A stretch of 64,000 bases of DNA from Kappaphycus alvarezii. Its lineage: Eukaryota; Rhodophyta; Florideophyceae; Gigartinales; Solieriaceae. Location of the stretch: assembly GCA_002205965.3 (NCBI GenBank), contig NADL03000465.1:718838-782837 (forward strand), given 5' to 3'. The notes below the pieces were generated by a model that saw nothing but the letters and a program-made list of their open reading frames with translations, did no database searches and was not told where the DNA came from. The position numbers were made by a program, and so were the translations under genes. This document shows positions 44,935 to 54,346 of the stretch, piece by piece. Every line of letters begins with the position of its first letter. Position 1 is the stretch's first letter.

Positions 44935-47839
44935 TCAAAAGCAACTCGCTCTGGGATACTTTGCCCGACTGCTTTCGACGACTGACGAAATCAACTCCGC
45001 TTTCAACCCATCGGTTTTTAGCTCGGCAACTAAACTGCGCAAAAAAGTCACAGGTAGTACATTGCTCCCCGTTCCTTCACAGTGACTCTGCGCAATAGCG
45101 TCACACATTTGTTTGCAAGCCTCTTCTACTGTCCCAGCACCAGCCACTCGTGTCCTTGCCATCCACAACTTACATCTCGCAGCACCAACACGTCGCTCGG
45201 CAAACTCTGCATTTTTCTGCTCATAACTCTCAATGTACTCGCTTACAGTCTTCCCTCCCAGTACTTGCCCCTCTTCATCATACACTCGTTTCTCAACACC
45301 CGACAGACCTTCCTTCCATTTTTTGTCATCCAACTTGGTTGCCAGCATCACTGAAAGTAAAAGCGCATCCGGATGCTCTTTATCGATGCGCTGCGCCCGT
45401 CTAACTGCACGCAACGCCTGCAAATGTTTCTCTTTCTTGATCGCGAGCTTAAACGCCAAAACTTGAGTCTGCATGTGTCCGGCTAGAAACAATTGCATGT
45501 CTCTCATCAACTTTGTTGCTTCGCTAAGAATGGGATCATTGCCCTTCTCTTGCTTGAATAACTCTCGCAGCCGATCAACCCCTGTCGGGTCCATCTCCAT
45601 CCAGCCACTGCTTGCCTTCGGCTTGTTTTCACTGGACCCGGAACCGCCCCCCCTACCCGACCCCTCAGTTGACCCTGAACTTTTCTTGTCCCCGCCGTTC
45701 GCTGCCGGTTTCCCAGAGCCTTTCGTCGGTTTACCCGATCCGTGCTGCCCTTGCCGCTTTCTGTGAAGCTGCTTTTTCCGTTTCGACACTGCCTTTTTCC
45801 GTTCTGCATCCGTCATATCTGCAAAACCAGCAATGTCGGAATGCTCCCCCGAAATTAGTATGCGTTCTCTCTCAGACAACTCGCTAAGCCTCAACAGGCA
45901 TTCTACCATCCCACACGCGGCCCTGGCATAGTATGGGTGGCTTCGAATATGGTCCTCAAAGCGGAGCAGACTTACATATGCACGTAGCGTCACCTTGCGC
46001 AGGCAGTACGAATGAAAGTCAAACTGATCTTCAACTATGTCTGCAAAGTGGCGGTCTACTGCAGTAAATTTCTTCAGCGCCTGCGACAGCTGCCCACAAC
46101 GTAGGTGAGACTCTGCGGCCCCCAACTCAAACCACATACATTGCATATCGTACAATGCCTGAACGCCTCCTGAATCCGCGTCTCTGGTAAACAAGCCTAC
46201 CCAATTCTCAGCTTGTGTTACCATGTCGGCCCTCAACGCGTACTTGGAGCACTTTGTGTTTAGATAACGGTCCGCCAGATCCATGTTGCGTGCTTCGTCG
46301 GCTACCTCCACCGCTCCCTTTAGATCTCCGCAATGCTTCAATATGCGGGCTTTGACGAGGTAACATTCAATGGCTGCCGGGGTATGCGCAATGGCTTTGT
46401 CAATTGTTTCAAGGGCAGTTTCCCTCAGTCCCATGCGATCGTAATGTTGGGCCAAATAGTGCAAAACCCACAGCAGGGTACATGACGGCTCAGCCTCTGG
46501 ATCTCCTATGCCTCCCATTCCAAGGATTTCCCCCACCTTCACGTCAACGTTCGGAATTTCAGTGCCCACCGGCAGTCTGCCCCTCGCCGGATCCTGCAAA
46601 CATTCCAGATACTCTTCAAACAGCTTGCCAACCGCAACTGCCTTACTGACATTGTCATACAATGGTTTGAGGTCCGAAAAAAGGGACGGGACGCCCCTCC
46701 TCAAAAACTTCCTGACATATGCGTCGACTCGCGGTACAAACTGCTCATGCTCGCTGTTTGACAACAAATCCAAAGCCAATCTCGCAGCCGTGCGACTATA
46801 AGGATACCTGACGGTCAAATCATCACAGACGGCAATAGCCATTGCTCTCTCATCCTCTGATTCAATGACAGGGACCTGGCCCAACACCCGCCGCTCCAAA
46901 TTGGCAACCTTTCTCCTTCCGTAATCCTCTGATTTTACAGAGGCGACTGGCAAGGCAGGGACTCGAATGGACTCGAAATCGGCATCGCCATTCGCCTGAG
47001 AGTGGTGCTGCTTCCTCAGCCGTTGAACGGCACAGAGATGCAGGCCCTTTTGATAAATTCTATTGTCCGGATTGATATTCAAGAGGGCGCGCCACTGATC
47101 TGCCGAGGCGTCGTATCTGTCTAAGGCAAGCAGAATGCGTGCTCTGGTTTCAGCGACTGCGAGTCGATCGACAAGACGGTGATTAACGTTGTCCAAATGG
47201 GCGAGTGCACGCTGATAGTCGCCGCTTTCCTCAAGAATCATGTTTTTGTAAAGAAGCAGCTCGGAGACTTCGTAACGATCCTCTGGCTCATTTGACTGTT
47301 TCAAGGTATCCTGATAGGTATCCAAGACACTAACGCAGTGTTATAATTGCCAAGGAGATGAAACGAGAGTGCAAAGCCGATCCAGTTGTTGCGTTGATTA
47401 GGGCGAACGGTAAGCAAAGTTCTCCTAGTCTCCTCCAAGCCATCATAATCACGGATCTGAATCTGCAAGAGGGCCAAATCGCGTAAAATTTGCTGATTAT
47501 CTTTATCGTAACGAAGGGCCTGCAAATAAGCACGTGCGGCATCACGATACTCACGGTCGGATCGGTACAGCAAGCCGTAGACGTGCCAGCAAATGTGAGA
47601 ACGAAGATCGAGACGAAGGCCGCGACGGACGAGCTCGGTAGCCTCTGCCTTTTTGTCGAGTGCGTTGAGAGTGAGACCCTTCATGGCGAGGGTCTCGCCA
47701 TGATCTGGAAAGCGCTTGAGAATAGTGTCTGCGGCTTTGAGGGCCTTTTGAGTTGCTTTGTCTCGTAGAAACGAACGACGGATTTGAAGAGGTTCTGCTC
47801 CTTGGGGGGCAGGACGGTGGAAGGGGGAGTGGGAGACAT
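44935..47839 (-). CDS. NAA15: NatA N-terminal acetyltransferase auxiliary subunit NAA15
   Basis: About 968 residues from ATG at 47,839 ([20 protein letters not shown]). NAA15 is the ribosome-docking, TPR-type scaffold of the NatA complex that acetylates Ser, Ala, Thr, Gly and Cys N-termini. Family features in order: [10 protein letters not shown], then [70 protein letters not shown]; many further TPR helices; a highly basic segment with [15 protein letters not shown] around residue 680, followed by an unusual Gly/Ser/Lys linker; then [20 protein letters not shown] and the C-terminal helices. Two frame breaks, at an A4 run near 47,744 and near 47,315, each need one extra base; the remaining 796 codons are open. 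The catalytic partner NAA10 is not in the window. Confidence 0.94.
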
Positions 47840-48552
47840 GATGTAAATGAAATGTGTCTCGTTTGCAAAGGTGGAGGGCGGATGGGACGAAGAGGGAGGA
47901 AAGGGTAGGTTGCAGAGGGCGGAAGAATGTGAGCAGGGGTGGATGAGTGTTGGGTCGGGTTGTCGGCGTGTTGAGACGAGGAGGGCGCGGGGTGGAAGGA
48001 GGTGTTAGGGGATGAGATTGATGTTGTGAAAAACGAAGGCGCAGGAATTAGTGTTGGACGGGGATGGGGAACATGGATGGATTGGGTGGGAGAGTTGGTG
48101 ATGACAAATTTGTTGTGTATCGGGGAGGGGGCGGTGGAGTCGAGTGGCGAGATGGAGGGAGGTATTTGTCGGCAAGTGGGATTTGCGGATGGGCAAAAGC
48201 AGAGCGGTAATCGGTGGGAGTCGGTCGACGACCGCAGTGTTTTCGCAGCGGGCGTTGTCGACAGCAGTTGCTCGGGGCAAAGTGGAGGAAGTAGTCATTG
48301 CCGGGGCAGGTTTTTCTTGTTTAACAGATTTGATTGGATTTTACAAATTTATCAAATTTTTTGCTTAATTTCGAGGACTGTTTTGTTTTGACTCCCTTTC
48401 GTTTTGTATTTTGAGTTTTTTTCTTTATTTTTCGGAGGTTTGGGTTTTCTAGTGTTGCCATCGGGCGGAATGGAGGGTTCCATTGTGCATTATGGACATT
48501 TGGGACGCTGCAGCGAAAGGAAAGGCGTCAAAGCTTCACACCGACGGCGACC

Positions 48553-49148
48553 TACTGTACTGTACATACTATACTGTACATCCCATGTGACAATTTACGC
48601 TGCCTAAAGTACCCTGGTACAAGAAGAGTAATCAACTGGAATTTGTAACCGCGGATGTCAAGGTTTACTGTATCTTCCGTACTGCATTACAGTTGCCGTA
48701 CCACTGCAACTTACAGAAGCGTGTTTCTGCACAGTAGAACCCTGCCACAGCATTTGTGCTCCAGAGAGTAGGTCAGTATCTGGAAGGAAGAAACTTGATC
48801 TAATTTTGTTACAGTACAGTACTGTACAGTAACTGGATCTAATGTGGTGCCAGTCCCGCATTTCAGGAAACATGAGCCGATTTCATAGCCCAAGATACTG
48901 CACCGTACAGGACTGTACAGTTTTGCAGCTTTTGAAGGAATACCCTGGAGGGGTACGGTACAGGGCATGAATCGCACATTTCTACTGTAGTGAGTAGACA
49001 ACACTTGAACACAGCATGCACAGGGGCGTTGCGTTCCTGGGACTGTACCGGTACCAACGAGGGTAGACGGGTGCCTGCACAGTGTGGCCTGTGCTGGTGT
49101 GGACTCCACACTGTGGTGCAGTACCGTGGAGTACAGTACTGTACAGCA
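48553..49148. repeat. GTACA/TGTAC palindrome clusters upstream of NAA15
   Basis: Separate clusters at 48,553-48,580 (CTACTGTACTGTACATAC), 48,810-48,832 (TACAGTACAGTACTGTACAG), 48,903-48,921 (CCGTACAGGACTGTACAG) and 49,120-49,148 (GTACCGTGGAGTACAGTACT). Confidence 0.8.
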
Positions 49149-50122
49149 CCGTTGAACCGCAAAGCAAGTAGCAAGTAACAGGATGAAACGGGGAGGTTTT
49201 GCCAAGAATAAAACACATACCGTTGAAAAATGTCCGATGACTAGCGCACACAGGGTATTGCGCCCGGACAGGTAGAAAATCGGCCATGGATCGCATGTGC
49301 ATTGAAATTGGAATGGGTATTCTACGCCTCACACACGCCAGTTTCGCACAGATGACATCAAGATGACGGTGGACGCACGTTTGTTTGAATGGGGTTTGTT
49401 ACGGATCAGAGGGACAAGTGGAAAGTGGGGTGATACGGGAGTGAGGTGGATCTGGCGTTGTTTGTGAGGACAGTCATGGTTTCAAGTGTGCTGTGGGGCT
49501 ATTGTGGCGTATTGTAAATGTAGATTATGTCGGGTGTGTAAATGGCGGTACATGTTGGTGTTGTCTGGTAGAGCGGAGGATATGTATTGGGTGTAACGCA
49601 GGCGGACGGATACGTCTGGATGAGATAGAATCTGTGTGGAGCGAGACAGGGGTAGCGGTGATTGGTTGTACGGGCGAGTGGGCGTATTATGGCACGAGGG
49701 GTGATTGGGGAAAACGGTCATGTTTGTGTGAAAGAGATATTGGTCGTTGCGAGGATACAGGTTGTGTGGGACCGAGGTGAAAGTTGGGCGTGTGAGGGAA
49801 TGGGATAAGTGAAATTGGTCAGAGGAGACGGCTGGATGATGCGATTGGCGGTGGAATGTTTGAGTCGGAATTGCTTTTCAAAACGACGGTCATGTGTGCA
49901 AGCGAGCGAGGGCAGGCAGTAGGAAACGTAGAAAGCTGTAAGGTGTGCGAGGCATTGCGGTGACAAGTGTATAGCTGAGAGGGCAGTATGGAATGTGAAG
50001 CATCTGTACCGGCCAGGTTCCAGGCGGGTCGAATGACGGAAACGGGCGATGCAGGGATGTTGCAGGGGTGGGCTGAGTCGTAAAGGCACTGTAGATGAGC
50101 TGGCGGTGTTTGACATGCGGGT

Positions 50123-50272
50123 GGTACAGTACAGTACTGTACAGTACAGTACAGGTTGATGTGGAGGCGGAGGCGGACTGTCCTTTTATTGTTACTGTTT
50201 GTGTGAATGTACCGCATGTACCGGATGGTTCGGTACAGTACCGAGTATTCTGTACTGCACGGACAGTACAGG
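50123..50272. repeat. GTACA/TGTAC palindrome clusters
   Basis: A dense block at 50,123-50,155 that inverts at its centre (GGTACAGTACAGTACTGTAC), and a looser one at 50,230-50,272 with GGTACAGTACC and CTGTACTGC. Confidence 0.8.
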
Positions 50273-50570
50273 TAGAGTATGATGGCGGGTAACGGATTTT
50301 TCAATTGGACAGGCTGTGTACGAGCGGTGAGCATTGGTTGAGCAATGCTCTCCATTCCGAATTGGAGCGTACAGTAGGCATGGATCGACACCACGTTGGT
50401 TGGTCTAGTATCTACAGTTGTTTATTACAGTAGGAAAGAGTCCTCCCCGGATTCGAGGCGCCACATTTTTTCTATTTTTTTGAAACAAACAAAACAAGCA
50501 CTGGTCATTCCGCCACCAAAAAAAAACTATTATGCAGCCAAAGTACCAACGTCTTCTTTTCGCTATGTTA

Positions 50571-50637
50571 CGGTACAGTACAGTCCTGCAAAGTCGTGTA
50601 CAGTACAGTACAGTACAGTACAGTACAGTACCGTACA
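50571..50637. repeat. Longest GTACA tandem run, upstream of Rheb
   Basis: After CGGTACAGTACAGTCCTGC, about seven consecutive GTACA units run from 50,597 and finish with GTACCGTAC at 50,635. It ends about 175 bp before the Rheb ATG. Confidence 0.9.
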
Positions 50638-50812
50638 CGAAAACACACTAGACCCGTCCGCACCCTCCGCTGACCCAGACCACACCCCTCCCCTTTCCTT
50701 TCCCCTTCAGCCTTGTCCACCATCAATACCAATACCAACCAATCCGTCCATTCATCCCGCACCGTTCACCTCCCCTCCCGTCCCCTTTCATTACCCCAAC
50801 CTACCAAACCAA

Positions 50813-51533
50813 ATGCCATCCTCCTCGGCTCCACCCCCTTCTCCCCATCTTCGGAACTTCACATCCACACCATCGACACTGATGACGACGAACCTCCCTT
50901 CCTCGTCACCAAACGTATCGCAATTCTCGGCGCACGCGGTGTCGGAAAATCAGCCCTATCCATCCGTTGCGCACACAACAAATTCGAATCAGACTACCGT
51001 CTCACCTTTCAAGATATGTACACCTGGAAACCAGTCGTCAATGGTGTCCACTACGACGTCTCCATCGACGACACTGACGGTCAGGACGAAAACTCCGAAT
51101 TCGGAATGCGTTATACACCGGTATCGACGGCTACGTCCTCGTCTTTTCAGTTCGTGACCCCTCCTCGTTTCAAGTCATCAAGGCAATTAATGAAAAGCTC
51201 CTCGACACTCTTATGGTTCTTGATCGAAAGGGTGTACGCGAGGTCCCGCGAGTTTTGGTCGGCAATCAAGTCGACATTGTTGACGAACGTCAAGTCCGTA
51301 CACAACTTGCCAATGCCTATGCAAAGGACCAGGGCATCCCCTATTTGGAGACATCGGCTTATACCGCACAGAATGCACAGGCTATTTTCGAAAAGGTCCT
51401 CGAGATTATACAGCAGAATCTTTACGACTCACACATGGATCTTCCTATCGCCCCGGTCCCTGTCCCTACCGACAAGCAACTACCCCCAGTCCAACCCCAG
51501 TCTCCGCCCTCCACCTCGTGTCTCGTGCAATAG
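50813..51533 (+). CDS. RHEB: Rheb-family small GTPase
   Basis: About 240 residues. G1 is GARGVGKSAL, with Arg at the Ras Gly12 position as in Rheb. The effector region keeps TFQDMYTWKPVVNG (Rheb: TIENTFTKLITVNG). G3 reads DTDGQDENSEF where DTAGQDEYS is usual. After a frame break come GIDGYVLVFSVRDPSSFQVI, G4 NQVD and G5 ETSA. The C-terminus is CLVQ, a CaaX prenylation box, so it should sit on endomembranes. Rheb activates TORC1 when GTP-bound. Frame breaks near 50,840 (C5) and 51,118 each need one base. With the first repaired, the ATG at 50,813 opens a 34-residue acidic/Pro-Ser leader that usual Rhebs lack. Convergent with SKI8. Assignment to Rheb rather than Ras rests on the G1 Arg and switch I. 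Confidence 0.88.
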
Positions 51534-51965
51534 CACGCCCTGCTTCTCCACCTGCCACCTACTCATTCACCCTGTACTTCTACATCCCTTGTACAACCTA
51601 TCCCAAATTCCACCATTGCACCATGTAAACTAGTCCCATTCCCTTTCATCCTTCTCTTTGCGCTCGTCGCATCCGGCCCCTCGTCCCGAATCTCCTCTGC
51701 AATCTGTTATCCTCCCCATTCCTCCATCCCATCCGCTGCGCCCAACTCATCCCGCCAATCTGCAATCCCGTCCCTTTGCCATCTATCCGTAAACATTCCT
51801 GCACTTTACTCATTTCCTACCCTCCTCATGCACTCTTCCACTGTAAATTTTCAAACAACCACCTCTACATTCAATCCATTCAACACAAAAACCATGCACC
51901 ACATTCTTCATCATCAACATCACAACAACAGCTGCATCCATCGAGACAGACGCCTCCCTCCATCC
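51534..51965. other. Convergent 3' spacer (Rheb / SKI8)
   Basis: 432 bp of C-rich sequence between two stops; no gene or repeat recognised. Confidence 0.5.
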
Positions 51966-52977
51966 TCAAACCACCGCATCCGCATTACGGCAATCCAACA
52001 CCCCAATGCACCCATCATCCGACACCGACACTACATACTCCCCCCACACGCATATCCAACCCCCCAAACCGACTCCCCATGCCCCTTAAACTTCTCCACC
52101 ACCTCCCCACTCCCCCGATCCCAAACCATCACACACCTGTCACTCCCGCCACTAACCAAATACCTCCCATCCCTTGACCCATCCACCGCAAACACCATCC
52201 CCTCATGCCCTCTCCAACACCCGTCACATGCCCACTCCGCACATCATAAACCTGCACCAATCCATCATCCCCTCCACTCACCACCCGTCCCACCTCCCCT
52301 CCAAAAACCTCACACTCCTCACCGCCCCACCATGCCGCCCCATCTTCCCCCAACCACCCGCCCCGTCTCAACATCCAACACCTTCACACCTCCATCATGC
52401 AACCCCGCCACAATCTCCCCACCCCCCTCACTCAATCCCACACTCATCACCATCGCATGCTCCCGTCTCGACCCCCACCACCACCGTCCCCAGTACTATA
52501 CGTCTCATCCACAACCCCATGCACAGTATCCACCACCTTTAAACTTCCATTCACCCCACCTGTCACGGCACGTTCCCCACCCTTACAAATCGCAACCCCC
52601 CACATCTCAGCAACATTCAACTGCTGTATCGTCTTACTCTCCCCTCCGCATTTTCCAAATTCCACACACGCATACTACCATCCAAACTCACCGACACCCC
52701 GCAACACCCCTCCTGCGCCACCGCAACACTCACAACCGCCAAACTATGCCCCGCAAACTCCCGTACACCCACCAAAGGGCCCCCTTCCCCATCCACACCA
52801 TCCCCTCTCCGTCCACACCCCTCTCACTCTGAATAGACCACGTCCTGAGCTTTCCATCGCATCCTCCGGTAATAAAATCGCCCACTGACTTTCGGTTCGA
52901 CGGCCCGCTGGTCGATACACTCCATACCCCACCCTTATGTCCCGAGTTTGTATGCCCACTTTGCGGAAACGTTCCAT
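51966..52977 (-). CDS. SKI8/WDR61-like WD40 protein, heavily frameshifted
   Basis: Reading across frames on the minus strand gives a seven-blade propeller of about 335 residues, near the 305 of WDR61. Blades seen: HKGGVWSVSTSG ... FITGGCDGKLRTWSI; GHSLAVVSVAVAQEG ... SLDGSMRVWNLE; TIQQLNVAEMWGVAICKGGE ... GVNGSLKVVDT; AMVMSVGLSEGGGEIVAGLHDG ... VLDVETG; GGAVRSVRFLEG then VVSGGDDGLVQVYDVRSG; YLVSGGSDRCVMVWDRGSGE then FKGHGESVWGVGYACGG; and VVSVSDDGCIGVLDC at the end. The IWSV-type first blade, GVVSV second blade and ending VSVSDDG..VLDC follow WDR61/SKI8, which serves the Ski RNA-decay complex and, in many eukaryotes, PAF1. At least five frame breaks occur. The ATG at 52,977 (MERFRKVGIQT) needs one break to join. 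Divergent from TEN1. Confidence 0.7.
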
Positions 52978-53340
52978 CGCGCCAGTTCAGGCGTGGATGG
53001 TGCGGCCGGCGGCGAATGGATTGCCCAAGCGCTGCGGATTCACCGGCGGATGCCTCTTTCGCCCCTGTGGTGGCGTTGAGCGTGCGAATTGCACGCGGAC
53101 GGATCAAACGAAGATCGGAAATTTTGGATTTGTCTTTACATTACTGCGCACTTGCCACTGTACTGTATTGTACTGTACAGTACAGTAGTATTAATCCATC
53201 GGGTTTCTTCCGCATGTATCCTTTGCCACGTTGCACAGAACAACATTAGCCTGATTCGGGCGGCACATTTTTCTTTCCGCTCCTCACCTTGCGCACCGAC
53301 TCGTGCCGAGAATCGTGCCCCGAATCATCGCGAGGTAGAA
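52978..53340. promoter_or_regulatory. Shared divergent promoter of SKI8 and TEN1
   Basis: 363 bp separate the two start codons on opposite strands. A GTACA palindrome cluster lies near the middle (53,157-53,188). No TATA box is seen on either side. Confidence 0.55.
53157..53188. repeat. GTACA/TGTAC palindrome in the SKI8/TEN1 promoter
   Basis: TGTACTGTATTGTACTGTAC followed by AGTACAGTAG. The dyad GTACTGTACAGTAC is perfect. Confidence 0.85.
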
Positions 53341-53890
53341 ATGGCCGCCGTTAAGGACATGCCGCATGTCAACAGCGCGCTCATAATCCAACTCTCCGAG
53401 CTTGACACCTGGGAACCCGACGAAATCACGGAAACTCCGTCCGTGTTTTAGGCAGGTAAGCGATACCAATCCCCGCAAGACCACTCCGACCCGCACGTGC
53501 GTATAATCGTTGTCTCACCTCGACTGTTCATGCCCGGTGCCAAGAGTGAAAACTATCAACGCCGCGGTCAACACCGTCAACATCGAGTACCATTCGCGGC
53601 AACTCAAGGTGAACACAGAGCTGCTTACTACTGTTTGTACGTTTCAGTATGGTATGCTCGTGCAATTCATCGGCGAGCTCCAGAAACAGGGCGACGAGGT
53701 TTGTTGAGTGTTTCCGTTTTTCGTTTCGAGGGTGGTTGTTGTAAAGTCCTGGCTTTTCCGCTGACGTGATGTATTCTTGAACTAGTTTGTTCTGCGCGCT
53801 CGACTATCGCGGGATATGACGGGTTGGAGACCGACCTTTACGACCGCTGCGTTAGAATCAGAAGAAATTTTGAGAAAAGAGTCTGCCTGA
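53341..53890 (+). CDS. TEN1: CST complex subunit TEN1
   Basis: Three exons, 53,341-53,455, 53,545-53,698 and 53,786-53,890, with GT-AG junctions. With one extra C near 53,441-53,446 (reading TPSRVLGR) they encode 124 residues, the size of animal TEN1 (123). The product is a single small OB fold: a first strand after a polar N-terminus, SRVLGRVKTINAAVNTVNIE, HSRQLKVNTELL, FQYGMLVQFIGELQKQGDE (animal VGSLYIVLGELQHQQD), then FVLRARLSRDMTGW and a C-terminal helix ending SEEILRKESA. TEN1 joins STN1 and CTC1 on single-stranded telomeric DNA and aids lagging-strand fill-in at chromosome ends. The call rests on length, order and the GELQ-centred strand; another small OB-fold protein is the main alternative. 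Confidence 0.78.
53456..53544 (+). other. TEN1 intron 1
   Basis: 89 nt, donor GTAAGC, acceptor GTGCCAAG. Its splice joins GGC AG to A GTG AAA and restores the Arg-Val pair of the OB fold. Confidence 0.7.
53699..53785 (+). other. TEN1 intron 2
   Basis: 87 nt, donor GTTTGT, acceptor TTGAACTAG, with CTGACGTGAT upstream as a possible branch site. The splice is phase 0, after the codon for Glu in QGDE. Confidence 0.7.
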
Positions 53891-54346
53891 TGTTGAAAAA
53901 GATCAAATGAAGCAAACGTTACATCACAGTAGCATTTTATTCTGAAATATACAGCGGCTCTATGAGCATCACGAGTAACCCGGACAGAGGACAGGCGCAC
54001 TGGCTATTCCTGGATTGAAACCCCAGTGAGTAGTTTTCCGTGTCCCCATTACTGGTGTCCAGCGTACCGTATCATTGCGGTTACAGCGACAGCCAGGACC
54101 TCCGTTTAATCCTGAGACCGGACATCTAGGTTAGGACATCTCTACCTTGTTCGCCGTTTGAACTTAGGCTAGGTAGGAGGGGAGGATTGCCGTCTCGCAA
54201 CTCTAAAGTAGCCTCATTTACGGCCACGTGCAACGTTATCACTTGATCTATTGCTTCCGAGGGGTACCCTGAATAAAACCAACTCTCATAGCAAACGAGC
54301 TTTATCTATAGTGTCACCGCTGTGGCAGTGTTAGCAAAAGTATCAG
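53891..54346. other. Convergent 3' spacer (TEN1 / formin)
   Basis: 456 bp; no gene, repeat or motif recognised. Confidence 0.5.

Larger units (their letters stand above)
47840..50812. other. Divergent intergenic region (NAA15 / Rheb) rich in GTACA clusters
   Basis: Almost 3 kb without a recognised gene. Many frames are open on both strands but none has family resemblance or consistent frame. It contains three groups of GTACA palindromes (48,553-49,148; 50,123-50,272; 50,571-50,637), the densest accumulation in the window. Confidence 0.5.

Noticed and set aside
47840-50400. Genes in the many open frames between NAA15 and Rheb
   Set aside because: Frames overlap on both strands, most lack ATG starts, and none resembles a protein family.
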